Origin: DUOA01 sp012839095
GTDB lineage: Bacteria > Bacillota > Clostridia > Caldicoprobacterales > DTU083
Direction: 5' to 3'
Length of the DNA stretch: 64,000 nt
Assembly (NCBI GenBank): GCA_050951505.1
Contig: JBMNJE010000003.1
Coordinates: forward strand, 62,001-126,000
Shown here: positions 17,035-27,121 of the stretch, piece by piece
Layout: the number at the start of each line of letters is the position of its first letter
Numbering within the stretch: position 1 is the first letter of the stretch
Notes under the pieces: model-generated
Told to the model about the DNA's origin: nothing
The model's database searches: none
What the model saw: only the letters and a program-made list of their open reading frames with translations
Position numbers and translations under genes: made by a program

Positions 17035-17757
17035 TTAGAGCCTGGCTGCTGCCTCATTATCAAGAAATACAAGCAGGTTGGGATGCAGCTGCAGGACGGA
17101 TGCCGGAACCTCGGGAGTAATGGGCCCCTGCAGGGCTTTTTGGATGATATCCGCCTTATCCGCTCCTTTTGCCAGCAGGATTATTTTTCGTGCATGCATG
17201 ATGGTTTTTATGCCCATGGAAACCGCCTGCCTGGGAACCTGGTCTTCACTTTCAAAGAACCTGGAATTGGCCTTTATGGTGCTTTGGGTCAGATCGACAA
17301 TGCCGGTAACCGACTCAAAAGGGGTATTGGGCTCATTGAAACCTATGTGTCCGTTGTGGCCGATGCCCAGTACCTGCAAATCGATTCCGCCGCTGTCTGC
17401 AATCTTTTTTTCATAGCGTCTGCATTCTTCTTCCAGATCAGGCGCGTTTCCGTCAGGCAGGGAAACGGATTCAGGGGGAATGTCAATGTCACTGAACAGG
17501 TTCTCCTGCATGAAGTAATAGTAGCTGCATGGGTGCTCCCTAGGAATTCCCACATACTCATCCAGATTAAAGGTTTTGACTTTTGAAAAGCTGACCTGGC
17601 CGGCGCGGTGCATCTCTATCAGCCTGCGGTACATATTGACAGGGGTGGAGCCTGTGGCCAGGCCCAGGACGGTATCCGGCTTGTCCTTGATCTGCTGTAC
17701 TATTTCAAGTGCTGCCTTATGGTCCCACTCCTGGGCTGTTCCTGTAAATATATGCAT
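17035..17757 (-). CDS. nagB: Glucosamine-6-phosphate deaminase
   Basis: Converts glucosamine-6-phosphate to fructose-6-phosphate and ammonia, linking amino-sugar use to glycolysis. 240 residues, the short Firmicutes form. LGLATGSTPVNMYRRL binds phosphate, NLDEYVGIPREHPCSYYYF carries the catalytic Asp, and IGHNGHIGFNEP the catalytic His/Glu. AAGGAGGAAAACG precedes the ATG. A single gene, divergent from yitT; no nagA or nag transporter is nearby. Confidence 0.94.
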   Translation of the reverse strand: MHIFTGTAQEWDHKAALEIVQQIKDKPDTVLGLATGSTPVNMYRRLIEMHRAGQVSFSKVKTFNLDEYVGIPREHPCSYYYFMQENLFSDIDIPPESVSLPDGNAPDLEEECRRYEKKIADSGGIDLQVLGIGHNGHIGFNEPNTPFESVTGIVDLTQSTIKANSRFFESEDQVPRQAVSMGIKTIMHARKIILLAKGADKADIIQKALQGPITPEVPASVLQLHPNLLVFLDNEAAARL

Positions 17758-17933
17758 TCGTTTTCCTCCTTGTTTATTCGTGTTATTATTGTTATATCAC
17801 ATAAGAAAAAACATGAAAAGAGGAAAACCCGCCATAGGTTTGATAAATGAAAAAAAAGGCACACTATGATAAACTTAATCCGATGAATGCATGCGGACAG
17901 CAGCAGGGAATGCAGGGGGAGGAAAAACAGGAG

Positions 17934-18785
17934 ATGAATCTGAAGACCAGAAACACAATCTTCCGCGTCATGTACATACTGGCAGGCAGTTTTATTTATT
18001 CCCTTGCCATTAATGCCTTATTTAAGCCCCACCGGCTGCTGAGCAGCGGGGTGACGGGAATAGCCATGATGCTGGAATATCTTTTTCGGATACCCCTCAG
18101 TATTTCAGTTATCATACTTAACATACCCTTGTTTTTCGGCAGTTTCCGCTTCCTGGGAAAACGCTTTACATATTTGACCATCCTGGGCATCATGAGTTCT
18201 TCCCTCTTCCTGTTCTTAACAGGAAACTGGGCCTTAAAAGTGGAAAATTCAATTGTGGCAGCTATCTTCGGGGGTCTTATATCGGGCGCAGGTACAGGCA
18301 TTATTATTAAGAATAGGGGTTCTCTTGGGGGAACGGATATCCTGTCCATCATTATTAACAAATACTTTTCCTTCAGCATCGGCGGAATCGGAATGGCCAT
18401 CAATGCCGTAATCCTTACCTTTGCTGCCTTTCTGTTTAATGTGGAGATGGCCATGCTTACCATCGTTGCCATTTTTGTGGCCAACAAGACGGTGGATGCC
18501 ATACAGGAGGGCTTTAACCATAAGAAGACGGTAATAATCGTTTCCGAAAAACATAAGGAAATAGCGGATGAATTGCTAAAAAAGGTTAAGAGGGGAATAA
18601 CTTTTATTGAAGGGGAAGGAGCCTATACAGGGAAGGAAAGGAAGCTGATTTACATGGTGGTCCGGGTAATGGAGCTGTCCCGGACCAGGGACATAGTGCG
18701 AAGGATCGATCCGGCAGCCTTTCTTTCCATAATTGATACCCGGGAAGTTGAAGGGAAAGGCTTTTATATCAAGGACCTACTATAG
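17934..18785 (+). CDS. YitT family membrane protein (DUF161 + DUF2179)
   Basis: A five- or six-helix membrane protein of unknown function, about 283 residues, the usual family length. The hydrophobic N-terminal part (helices from about residue 10 to 195) contains the conserved GTGIIIKNRGSLGGTDIL block; the C-terminal soluble DUF2179 domain includes GITFIEGEGAYTGKERK and DPAAFLSIIDTREVEGKGF. The frame is open back to 17847, but ATG 17934, preceded by GGGGGAGG, gives the normal length. The downstream pepV starts 10 bp after it. Confidence 0.86.
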   Translation: MNLKTRNTIFRVMYILAGSFIYSLAINALFKPHRLLSSGVTGIAMMLEYLFRIPLSISVIILNIPLFFGSFRFLGKRFTYLTILGIMSSSLFLFLTGNWALKVENSIVAAIFGGLISGAGTGIIIKNRGSLGGTDILSIIINKYFSFSIGGIGMAINAVILTFAAFLFNVEMAMLTIVAIFVANKTVDAIQEGFNHKKTVIIVSEKHKEIADELLKKVKRGITFIEGEGAYTGKERKLIYMVVRVMELSRTRDIVRRIDPAAFLSIIDTREVEGKGFYIKDLL

Positions 18786-18795
18786 AGAGGAGCTA

Positions 18796-20202
18796 ATGCA
18801 AGTGGATCTTAATCGATACATAGACGAGCACAGAGAAGATATCATTCGTGCAGTACAGGAAATTGTCCGCATCCCCAGTGTAGAGGCGGAAGCTCTGCCT
18901 GGCAAACCCTTTGGTGAGAAGGTGGACGAGGCCTTGCGCTATTCGCTGGACCTGGCTGAAAGACTGGGCTTTAAGGTAAAGAATGTGGACGGCTATGCCG
19001 GCCATGCCGAGTTCGGAGAAGGCGGGGAGACCATGGGCATCCTGTGTCACCTGGACGTGGTGCCGGAAGGCAGCAACTGGACTTATCCTCCCTATGAGGC
19101 AAGGATTGTGGATGGGAAAATATACGGGAGGGGGGCATCCGACGATAAAGGGCCCACCATCGGCGCTCTCTATGCAATGAAGGCTGTCATGGAATCAGGC
19201 CGGAAAATGAAACGGAAGGTACGCATAATTTTTGGCACCGACGAGGAGAGCGGCTGGAAGGATATGGAGGTTTATTTTCAGAGAGAGTCCATGCCGGACT
19301 TTGGAGTTGCTCCCGATGCCAACTACCCCATTATCAATGTGGAAAAGGGAATCGTGAATTTTACCCTGAAGAAAGAGTTTTCCAGGGGCAGCTGTTCAGC
19401 AGTGAAGATAAGGTCCCTGAAAGGGGGACATCGTCCCAATATGGTCCCGGACGAGTGCAGCTGTTGTTTCCTGCCTTCAGCAGATCAGGACAAAATCCTG
19501 GCTCATCTTCACAGCATGCAGAAGTTTTCAGATTATGAGCTGAGCGCCGGCTTTTGCGAGGATTCCGGCATAGAGGTGACGGCGAAGGGTGTTTCTGCCC
19601 ATGGCAGCATGCCTGAAAAGGGGAAAAATGCCATAGCCCATATACTGGCCTTCATAAGCACTATGGGCCTGGGAGATAGTGACATGGAGCAGTTCCTGTT
19701 GTTTCTGAACAACCGAATCGGAACCGATACCACGGGAGCGGGGCTTAACCTGGCTTTGGAGGATGAGGTATCCGGGAAGCTTACTCTGAATTTGGGAATG
19801 ATTTCAGTGGATGAAAGCCGGGGAGAGGCGGTATTCAATATCCGCTATCCCGTTACCTTCAGCAAGCAGGAGATAATGGACAATATAAGAGCTGCACTTG
19901 AAGGCAGCGGAGTGGAGGTAGAGTTCGGTGAATTTCAGGCTCCTCTTCATGTGCCCGAGTCAGGCTTCCTGGTGGATACTCTGAAGGGGGTATATACCGA
20001 GCAGACCGGGCAGCCTGCCCAAGCTCTGGCGATTGGCGGAGGAACCTACGCAAGGGCCATCAGGAATGCAGTGGCATTTGGTGCTCAGTTTCCGGGAAGA
20101 CCGGATGTAGCCCATGAGAAAGATGAATATATTGATATTGAGGATTTGATTTTGCATACCAAAATCTATGCCCATGCCATAGCAGCCCTATGCTGTGAAT
20201 AG
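18796..20202 (+). CDS. pepV: M20 family dipeptidase PepV
   Basis: Zn-dependent cytoplasmic dipeptidase, 468 residues, the length of lactobacillal PepV. GILCHLDVVPEG, YGRGASDDKGP and GTDEESGWKD supply the metal ligands and the general base Glu; GGGTYARA near the C terminus carries a further conserved block. GAGAGGAGCT precedes ATG 18796; the longer open frame back to 18733 overlaps yitT and lacks a ribosome-binding site. Likely recycles dipeptides for nitrogen and carbon. Confidence 0.92.
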   Translation: MQVDLNRYIDEHREDIIRAVQEIVRIPSVEAEALPGKPFGEKVDEALRYSLDLAERLGFKVKNVDGYAGHAEFGEGGETMGILCHLDVVPEGSNWTYPPYEARIVDGKIYGRGASDDKGPTIGALYAMKAVMESGRKMKRKVRIIFGTDEESGWKDMEVYFQRESMPDFGVAPDANYPIINVEKGIVNFTLKKEFSRGSCSAVKIRSLKGGHRPNMVPDECSCCFLPSADQDKILAHLHSMQKFSDYELSAGFCEDSGIEVTAKGVSAHGSMPEKGKNAIAHILAFISTMGLGDSDMEQFLLFLNNRIGTDTTGAGLNLALEDEVSGKLTLNLGMISVDESRGEAVFNIRYPVTFSKQEIMDNIRAALEGSGVEVEFGEFQAPLHVPESGFLVDTLKGVYTEQTGQPAQALAIGGGTYARAIRNAVAFGAQFPGRPDVAHEKDEYIDIEDLILHTKIYAHAIAALCCE

Positions 20203-20274
20203 GAAGTGCTGTCATCTGCAGCATGCCAATGTACAATACAAGGCAAATATCATGAGGAATGGTTCTTTAGGAAC

Positions 20275-20306
20275 AAGCCTTTTGTCTCAATTGAGATAAA
20301 AGGTTT
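20275..20306. promoter_or_regulatory. 32-bp palindrome in the ilvB leader
   Basis: Two 16-nt arms centred between 20290 and 20291, complementary throughout if two G-U pairs are allowed; the central TCTCAATTGAGA is a perfect palindrome. It ends 31 bp before the ilvB start. It has no clean T-run, so it could be an operator, a weak terminator of pepV, or an mRNA hairpin. Confidence 0.5.
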
Positions 20307-20336
20307 ATTTATACATAATATGCGATAGGGGAGGCG

Positions 20337-22025
20337 ATGAAAAGAATGAAGCTGACAGGAGCACAGGTATTAGTTGAATGCCTGAAGGAACAAGAGGTGG
20401 ACTTGATTTTCGGATATCCGGGAGGGGCTGTCCTGCCTATTTATGATGTCTTATACAATACCAGGGAGATAACGCATATCCTGACAGCCCATGAGCAGGG
20501 AGCAACCCATGCCGCGGAAGGATATGCACGTGCCACGGGGAAACCCGGGGTGGTGCTGGTAACATCCGGGCCGGGAGCAACCAACACTGTTACAGGAATT
20601 GCAGATGCCTACATGGATTCGGTACCCCTGGTTGTGTTCAGCGGTCAGGTAACCAACGAGCTTTTGGGGCGGGACTCCTTTCAGGAGGTCGATATTGCCG
20701 GCATAACCATGCCCATTACCAAGCATAATTACATTGTCAAGGATGCCGAAAGGCTGCCCCATATTATACGGGAAGCTTTTGACATTGCAAGAAGCGGGCG
20801 TCCCGGGCCTGTGGTGGTTGATATTCCCAAGGATGTTCAGAATACATTAATAAGCTATCAGCCCGGTGACGGCCGGCCAATGGAATGGAAGACCAGGGAG
20901 AAGTGGTACGAAGAAGCCGAAAACAATATAGTTAACATGGAGAGGGCCCTGGAGGCGATTAATAAAAGCACCCGGCCTGTCATCTATGCAGGGGGCGGAG
21001 TAAATATTTCCGGTGCCCACAAGGAGCTGCTGGAATTTGCAGAAAAGATCAAGGCTCCTGTATGTGTCTCCCTCATGGGAATGGGAGCTTTCCCGGGGAC
21101 TCACCCATACTTTTTGGGCATGGTAGGCATGCACGGCACCAGGTATGCCAATTACTCGGTATCCCACAGCGACTGCCTGATTGCCGTAGGCGCCCGCTTC
21201 AGCGATCGGGTTGTCAGCAGGGTGGAAAAATTTGCACCTGAAGCAACTATCATTCACATAGACATTGATCCTGCAGAAATAAGTAAAAATGTACCTACCC
21301 ATGTTCCCCTTTGCGGAGATGTTAAGGAAATGCTGACAGAACTGATGGGCAGGGTGGATGAAAAGGCCGAAAGCGAATGGAACAGGCAGGTAAGGGAATG
21401 GAAAGAAAAATACCCGTTGAAATACCGGGGAAAGGGGTCACTGAGCCCTCAGTATGTAATCGAAAAGCTGTATGAGTTAACCGAAGGAAAGGCCGTCATC
21501 ACAACGGAAGTGGGTCAGAATCAAATGTGGGCTGCTCAGTTTTTCAAATATACTGAACCCAGAACATTTCTGACCTCGGGAGGGCTGGGTGCCATGGGTT
21601 TTGGCCTGGGAGCCTCCATAGGAGCGGCAATGGGGCGGCCGGATCGCAGGGTAATTAACATTGCGGGAGACGGCAGCTTTAAGATGAACTCTACCGAGCT
21701 GGCTACCGTCTCCAAGTATAAGGTGCCGATTATTCAGCTGGTGCTGAATAACCATACCCTGGGCATGGTGCGCCAGTGGCAGGATCTCTTCTTTCAGGGA
21801 CGGTTCTCCCAAAGCACCCTGGGCCCCGACGTGGATTTCATAAAGCTGGCTCAGGCCTACGGCATAAGGGGCTATAGAATATCGGCCAATGAGGAAGTGG
21901 AAGAAGTGATTAAGAAAGCGCTCTCCCTGAATGAGCCGGTTGTGGTGGAGTGTGATATCAATCCCGATGAGAAGGTGTATCCAATGGTGCCTCCGGGTGC
22001 GGCTATTGATGATCTGATTGACTAG
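20337..22025 (+). CDS. ilvB: Acetolactate synthase, large (catalytic) subunit
   Basis: Thiamine-diphosphate enzyme that condenses two pyruvates or pyruvate plus 2-oxobutyrate. 562 residues with the three-domain layout: Pyr domain (GYPGGAVLPIYDVLY, catalytic Glu in AHEQGATHAAEG), central domain (around 190-330) and the PP domain with the ThDP motif GDGSFKMNSTELATV...NN (about 440-470). It partners with IlvN, encoded 14 kb upstream. AGGGGAGG lies very close to ATG 20337, so ATG 20346 is an alternative start. It has its own leader palindrome and terminator, so it is probably a separate transcript. Confidence 0.95.
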   Translation: MKRMKLTGAQVLVECLKEQEVDLIFGYPGGAVLPIYDVLYNTREITHILTAHEQGATHAAEGYARATGKPGVVLVTSGPGATNTVTGIADAYMDSVPLVVFSGQVTNELLGRDSFQEVDIAGITMPITKHNYIVKDAERLPHIIREAFDIARSGRPGPVVVDIPKDVQNTLISYQPGDGRPMEWKTREKWYEEAENNIVNMERALEAINKSTRPVIYAGGGVNISGAHKELLEFAEKIKAPVCVSLMGMGAFPGTHPYFLGMVGMHGTRYANYSVSHSDCLIAVGARFSDRVVSRVEKFAPEATIIHIDIDPAEISKNVPTHVPLCGDVKEMLTELMGRVDEKAESEWNRQVREWKEKYPLKYRGKGSLSPQYVIEKLYELTEGKAVITTEVGQNQMWAAQFFKYTEPRTFLTSGGLGAMGFGLGASIGAAMGRPDRRVINIAGDGSFKMNSTELATVSKYKVPIIQLVLNNHTLGMVRQWQDLFFQGRFSQSTLGPDVDFIKLAQAYGIRGYRISANEEVEEVIKKALSLNEPVVVECDINPDEKVYPMVPPGAAIDDLID

Positions 22026-22066
22026 CCGGCGAATCACTTGAAAATAAATGCCGGATTTGTTGTATT

Positions 22067-22112
22067 AAGGCTTATATATATGGTAGCATATATATAAGCC
22101 TTGTTCATTTTT
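22067..22112 (+). terminator. Terminator of ilvB
   Basis: A perfect 16-bp stem (22067-22082 with 22087-22102), loop GTAG, followed by GTTCATTTTT. The stem is rich in alternating TA. Confidence 0.85.
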
Positions 22113-22184
22113 CAGAGATACTGAAATTTTGCAGAGCTGGATGACAGGAAACCATTGCCGCACTGGATTGGAGAAACACCGAAG

Positions 22185-22863
22185 ATGAGGGGAATCAAGC
22201 GGAAGAGATTGAGATTAATTCTGTTTTTGTTAGCAGGGATAACAGCAGCTGCCATAGTAATTTTCACAGCTATAGATTTTTATGTCAGGAATGCATACAG
22301 CCAAAAAATCCTGACCCCCAAAGAGGCTGTGGAAGAGAAGGCTGACTGTATTCTGATCTCTGGGCGCAGGTGTATGGGACAGCGGACCCAGCCATATGTT
22401 GGAGGATCGGCTTCTGCAGGGCATCGATCTGTACCTGAATGGTGCTTCTGACAGACTGCTCATGAGCGGAGACCACGGCAGCAAGGATTACGACGAAGTC
22501 AATACCATGAAAAACTTCGCCAGGGAAAGGGGCATTCCCTCAGAGCATATATTTATGGATCATGCCGGGTTTTCAACCTACGAAAGCATGTACAGGGCCA
22601 GGGAAGTTTTTCTGGTGAAAAAAGCTATTATCGTAACACAGGAATATCATTTATATCGTGCTTTATATGTTGCAAACAAGCTTGGTCTGGATGCATACGG
22701 CGTAGCCTCGGATCCCAGGCCGTATGCAGGCTGGAAATTTCGGCACCGGCGTGAGGTGCTGGCACGCATAAAGGATTTTTTTGCCGTGATTCTGAAGCCC
22801 AGGCCCACATATCTGGGAGATCCCATACCCATATATGGAGACGGCGATTTAACCAACGATTGA
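22185..22863 (+). pseudogene. SanA/DUF218 (YdcF-like) membrane-anchored protein, frameshifted
   Basis: The reading starts with an N-terminal membrane helix (about residues 8-30) and reaches KADCILI, then shifts. Removing one base in CTCT at about 22357-22360 joins it to LGAGVWDSGPSHMLEDRL in the other frame, giving a continuous DUF218 protein of about 225 residues ending at 22863. DUF218 hallmarks follow: LMSGDHG, EHIFMDHAGFSTYES, VTQEYHLYRALYVAN. The family (SanA, YdcF) is linked to envelope barrier function and is otherwise uncharacterised. The indel may be real or a sequencing error. Start ATG 22185 follows TTGGAG. Confidence 0.82.
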
Positions 22864-22912
22864 TTTAAGCGGTTCTGCAGGGCTGAATAAGATAATGACT
22901 GGGGGAAAGCGG

Positions 22913-23854
22913 ATGGTTGCATTTATCCGGGAGAAAAGCAGAAGTTTTTATTATGAACTCCTTTACCCGAGACACTTTCGTATCTTAATTGTCATCTATA
23001 TCACGCTGAAGGTGACCGGCAATGTTTTCTACGGAGCTTCCTACTGGACCGGACTGCGCAGCGGTGTTATGGGAATACTCATGTATTGGCTGGGTATGTA
23101 TCTGATAAATCTGGCATCAAACAATCAGGAAGAGCTGCCGGATTCCTTAAAGCTGAATTCTGTGCAGGCCCGACGGGGAATGACGGCCTCTGTATTATAT
23201 CTGGCCTTTCTTTTTGTCCTCACCCTTGACAGCCTTCAGCGGAGGCATGTCATAAATGGCAGCCCCCTGCTGTCCCGCCTGCCGGGGTATGACTGGCTGC
23301 TTTCCTTATTCGGCTGGCTGTCTCAGAGCATTTCTAATCTGGCCGGGTTTATTTCAGCAAAGCAGGTACAGTTCATTATTACCGGGGTTTTGTTTTATGT
23401 TATCATTCCACTGATCCTTTTCAGACTGCTGGGTTTTTCTTTTAAAGGTCAGTTTTCAGTCCTGAAGTCCAGAGGAGCCTGGCCCATTCTTGTTCTGTAC
23501 CTGGTGTTATTTATAATTAATGGGGTAAATGCAGAAAGTGTCTGGGGCCTTGTATACTGCCTTTTGTATCCCGCCCTGTGTGAGGAGTTCTTTCACAGGG
23601 GCATTTTTTACCGCTCTGCGGCAAATATCGTTAAGAACTCCTCTGCTGCCTTACTGGTTGGAACTGCCGGATTCTGCATAATGCATTTTCCTGACTACTT
23701 TTTCAGGCTGTATCAGGGAAATCTGATACTGGTTCTCTCCAATATGGGCGATGTCTTCCTATTTGGCCTGCTGATGGCTTATGGATATCGGAAAACAGGC
23801 ACACTGCTTCCCTGGATTCTTATACATGCACTCTCCAATGCACAGTATCTGTAA
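22913..23854 (+). CDS. CPBP family intramembrane glutamic endopeptidase
   Basis: About 313 residues with seven or eight hydrophobic helices. The CAAX-protease/Rce1-like motifs are present: CEEFFHRGIFYR (EExxxR), a His in FCIMHFPDYF, and the C-terminal WILIHALSN. Bacterial CPBP proteins act in membrane-protein processing or bacteriocin self-immunity; the substrate here is unknown. ATG 22913 follows GGGGGA by 6 nt; ATG 22895 is an in-frame alternative. It sits 50 bp after the frameshifted SanA-like gene. Confidence 0.87.
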   Translation: MVAFIREKSRSFYYELLYPRHFRILIVIYITLKVTGNVFYGASYWTGLRSGVMGILMYWLGMYLINLASNNQEELPDSLKLNSVQARRGMTASVLYLAFLFVLTLDSLQRRHVINGSPLLSRLPGYDWLLSLFGWLSQSISNLAGFISAKQVQFIITGVLFYVIIPLILFRLLGFSFKGQFSVLKSRGAWPILVLYLVLFIINGVNAESVWGLVYCLLYPALCEEFFHRGIFYRSAANIVKNSSAALLVGTAGFCIMHFPDYFFRLYQGNLILVLSNMGDVFLFGLLMAYGYRKTGTLLPWILIHALSNAQYL

Positions 23855-24001
23855 GCGCTTATCTGATATGCAATAAGTTAGTGACAAAAGGAGTTTTTGG
23901 TGCTATATTTATCCTCATAAGGCAAGCAACTTGCTGATGCATGCAAGCTTATTGCCAGGCCCTGTCAGGGCATTATTAAATACCGGGGGAAAGGGCAGCA
24001 G

Positions 24002-27000
24002 ATGATTTTTCGCAACAGCATAAAAAGCATACTCCGCACACCCGTGAAGACTGTTTTTTTTGCACTTTTAATCGCGGCGGTGACGGCCTTTTTATATCTG
24101 GGCATAAATACATGGGCAGCCAGTGCAGCTATGCTGCGGGATTGGGATGCAAACTGCACCACCATTGTTACCATGGAATATCAGGAGGATTATGGTTCGA
24201 ATCTGGGAAGCAAAAGCGAGGCCATGCTTGCAGACATTGCGGGAATGGATTTTGATGCCATAGCCGCAAATGAAAACGTAATCCTCTGGCAGCCTGCGGA
24301 TATGGGTATGGGCACAGCCCCGGGCTTTGTTACCAGGGATTATGGCGTTCCGTACAGTGATGCCTGTGTGCTAATTGTAACGGGGCTCAGGCAATATGCG
24401 GAGGGCAGCCCTTACCACGGCGAAATTTTGGAGAGCCTCTACTCTTTTCACTCTTATGAGCCCGGCCGGAAAGTATTCATAGAAAACCAACCTGGAGATT
24501 TCGGATTCATGCCCGATCCCGGCGCCATCTATGTAATTCACGCAAAGAATTTGAGACTGAGCGCCAACGGCCTTTCTGTTCAGCTTTCGCCCTTCTACAG
24601 CTGGACAGCCCAGCAGGCCGGCGTTGACAGCACTTCGATAAAGCCCTTTTATCAGATAGAATCGCCTGAGGCCCTGCATGCGGATGAAGATAATATCTAC
24701 AAGACAATAGCCGGGTACTATGATGCTATGAACAATGCTCTCACCATCTGCCGGGTGAGAAGGCCTGAAGATCTTGTGGAGTTCAACCAGAACTATCTGC
24801 AGCTGGTTTCCGGCCGGCTCTTCACAGACCAGGAGGCCGACCAGGGGGCAAAGGTGTGCGTGATTTCCGAGACCCTGGCCAACAGCCGTGATATGAAGAT
24901 TGGGGACAGGCTGACCATCCGTCTGCCGGACGATGAAAAGGCTGCCATGTACGCATGGGGAGATAAAATGTCCCGGGAAGAAACCCTTACGGTTGTGGGA
25001 ATTGTCAGCTATCATCCGGATTACCGCCTTAATGTCTATACGCCTTCCCTTTCCGACTCGGCGCGGCCTGTGCGTTATTTCTACAATTTAGGGCAGGCCA
25101 CCCTTAAAAACGGCACAGTGGATGCATTTCTTTCTCAAATTGAGAAGCTGCTTCCCGAGCGCATATTTATTACCGTTTACGATCAGGGCTATCAGGCTAC
25201 AGCGGATGCGCTGAAGGTCATTCAAAATGCTGCAGCGGCTCTTTCCGGCATAGCCTTTGCAGTGACGCTTACGGTGCTTGCCTTCTTTGCCTATCTGTTT
25301 GCGGAAATGCAGCAGGAGGCCGTTGAGATCATGCGCTGCTTCGGTACGAGAAAGGCAGAGGTGCGATTCTATCTCATGACAGGCACCGGCCTGATTGCGC
25401 TTACCGCCATTTCAGCAGGCACGCTGGCAGGAACAGGGCTTGCTGAAAGGCTGGTGAAATCCGCCTATGCCTTTGTTTCCGAGCTGCAGGCCGTAGATAT
25501 GCGCTACAGCGACGGTTTCAGGGGTATTATCAGGGAGTTTGCACCGGACGTGACCTTATCCGGCGCTCTGGCTGCCGGGATCGGCGCAGGGGTGCTTTTG
25601 ATTTCGCTGGCACTTTGCCTGTATTTTGCAGAAAGGACCGTAAGCGGGCGGCTTATGGCAGCCAGGGCACGTGTACGTGTACGGCGTCCGCCTAAGAAAT
25701 CATCCACGGCATTTTCAGGCCCGCTCCGCCATGCCTTGCTCTCCATACGGCGGGGCGGCTTGCGCTCACTTTTGGTGCCTGTGCTTTCTGCGGCGGCTCT
25801 AATCTTTTTGTCCTCCCTGCAGGCTGCCCTTGCCTCCTACGATGCAGCGCGGGAGGAGCTTTATGATAACACGGAGCTCTTAGGTTACTGCGCTCAGATG
25901 AACGGTAAGTTTTCAGACAGGCTGATCATAGAAAATGCCCTTGCCAAAGAGCTTATAGACCTTGACCATCTTAGTGATGCAGTCTACACCTATGCCCTAA
26001 ACTACATCTATCTCGGCGTATCAGTCAGGGCAGACGGATCGCCGGGGCAGGTAAACCCTGTGCCCGCTCCGACTAATCCTTATGAGCTGGAGGTTCTGCG
26101 TGATACCCTCTTATCGGAGCCGAACATCATTTTTACCGACAAGGTCAGAAATGCGCCTGAGTTTTACTTTGACGAGTTTCACTGTGATTTCATGCCGGGA
26201 TGGAATGAAGAGCGCTTTTCAAGCCGCCGGTGGGAGAGGCTGCCATGCATCGTATCCTCCCACTTTATGAGCGAACATGGTATAAAGCCGGGTGATTCCA
26301 TACGCGTCTATGCGGAAGACTACCTATTCGGCCATTCGGCTTTTATCTCAATTGATATGGTTGTAGTGGGAAGCTTTACCCGGGCCGCCGGCAGGAACAA
26401 CATCTACTGCCCCCTGCCCCTTGGTGCCCTGGATCCCGAACGTTCGGCACTTAACGAGCTTGCTTTTGAAGGCTCTTCCCTAAGCACCGGCCGCTATCGG
26501 TCTTATGCGGCTGCGGCTGTTAAATTCCAGGGAGAAGAAGGTGCCGGCATGCTCACGCAACAGCAGGTGCTGGATGTGATGCTGGATAACAAATATATTT
26601 CAGCCCTAACCTTTAAAATCCCTGATCCCCGTGCCTTGGGTGCGGTGAAGGACGCTCTTGAGAAGCGGGGCTTTTCGGGACCAAAAATGACCAATGATAT
26701 CCGATTATGCGTGGTAATAGAGGATGCCCAGTTCAGCGAAACCCTCAGCTCCATAGCCCGGCGCAGCAAGTATCTGGAGATTCTTTACCCCATACTGCTG
26801 GCCCTGGTTTGCATACTGGGGCTTGTCACGGGCTTCCTGGCTGCCTACAGCCGCCGCGAGGACATTGCTCTCATGCGGGGCCTGGGGACCCACAAGAGGC
26901 GGATTTTTGCCACCATATTCGGCGAACAGGTACTGCTGCTGCTATGCGGCGGGCTGCCGGCTGCCGCTGTGTGGTATCTGCGCAGGGGCGGGGAGCAGTT

Positions 27001-27112
27001 TGCTTCAGCGGAGATCTATGCATTTTTCATCTGTTATGTGCTCAGCGCAGCCCTGTCCCTTATGCTGCAGAATGCCAGGAGCGCTCTATCCATCTTGTCA
27101 GAAAAAGAATAA
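24002..27112 (+). CDS. FtsX-like ABC transporter permease
   Basis: A 1036-residue permease with two FtsX-type modules. One N-terminal membrane helix (residues 13-35) is followed by a long extracytoplasmic domain, three helices (about 405-545), then after a cytoplasmic linker a second helix (about 598-615), a second large external domain and three final helices (about 930-1030). This is the MacB/BceB-like mechanotransmission topology rather than a solute channel. The ATPase gene follows after 9 bp, so they form one transporter. Such systems handle peptides, lipids or antimicrobial stress; the substrate is not visible. Confidence 0.85.
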   Translation: MIFRNSIKSILRTPVKTVFFALLIAAVTAFLYLGINTWAASAAMLRDWDANCTTIVTMEYQEDYGSNLGSKSEAMLADIAGMDFDAIAANENVILWQPADMGMGTAPGFVTRDYGVPYSDACVLIVTGLRQYAEGSPYHGEILESLYSFHSYEPGRKVFIENQPGDFGFMPDPGAIYVIHAKNLRLSANGLSVQLSPFYSWTAQQAGVDSTSIKPFYQIESPEALHADEDNIYKTIAGYYDAMNNALTICRVRRPEDLVEFNQNYLQLVSGRLFTDQEADQGAKVCVISETLANSRDMKIGDRLTIRLPDDEKAAMYAWGDKMSREETLTVVGIVSYHPDYRLNVYTPSLSDSARPVRYFYNLGQATLKNGTVDAFLSQIEKLLPERIFITVYDQGYQATADALKVIQNAAAALSGIAFAVTLTVLAFFAYLFAEMQQEAVEIMRCFGTRKAEVRFYLMTGTGLIALTAISAGTLAGTGLAERLVKSAYAFVSELQAVDMRYSDGFRGIIREFAPDVTLSGALAAGIGAGVLLISLALCLYFAERTVSGRLMAARARVRVRRPPKKSSTAFSGPLRHALLSIRRGGLRSLLVPVLSAAALIFLSSLQAALASYDAAREELYDNTELLGYCAQMNGKFSDRLIIENALAKELIDLDHLSDAVYTYALNYIYLGVSVRADGSPGQVNPVPAPTNPYELEVLRDTLLSEPNIIFTDKVRNAPEFYFDEFHCDFMPGWNEERFSSRRWERLPCIVSSHFMSEHGIKPGDSIRVYAEDYLFGHSAFISIDMVVVGSFTRAAGRNNIYCPLPLGALDPERSALNELAFEGSSLSTGRYRSYAAAAVKFQGEEGAGMLTQQQVLDVMLDNKYISALTFKIPDPRALGAVKDALEKRGFSGPKMTNDIRLCVVIEDAQFSETLSSIARRSKYLEILYPILLALVCILGLVTGFLAAYSRREDIALMRGLGTHKRRIFATIFGEQVLLLLCGGLPAAAVWYLRRGGEQFASAEIYAFFICYVLSAALSLMLQNARSALSILSEKE

Positions 27113-27121
27113 GGAGGCAGT

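Noticed and set aside
23850..23866. TGTAAGCGCTTATC, resembling a catabolite-repression cre site
   Set aside because: It departs from the cre consensus at the 3' end and overlaps the stop codon of the CPBP gene, so it is probably chance.
23924..23958. GGCAAGCAACTTGC...TTGCC folded region before the FtsX gene
   Set aside because: Imperfect, with several alternative pairings and no match to a known regulatory RNA.
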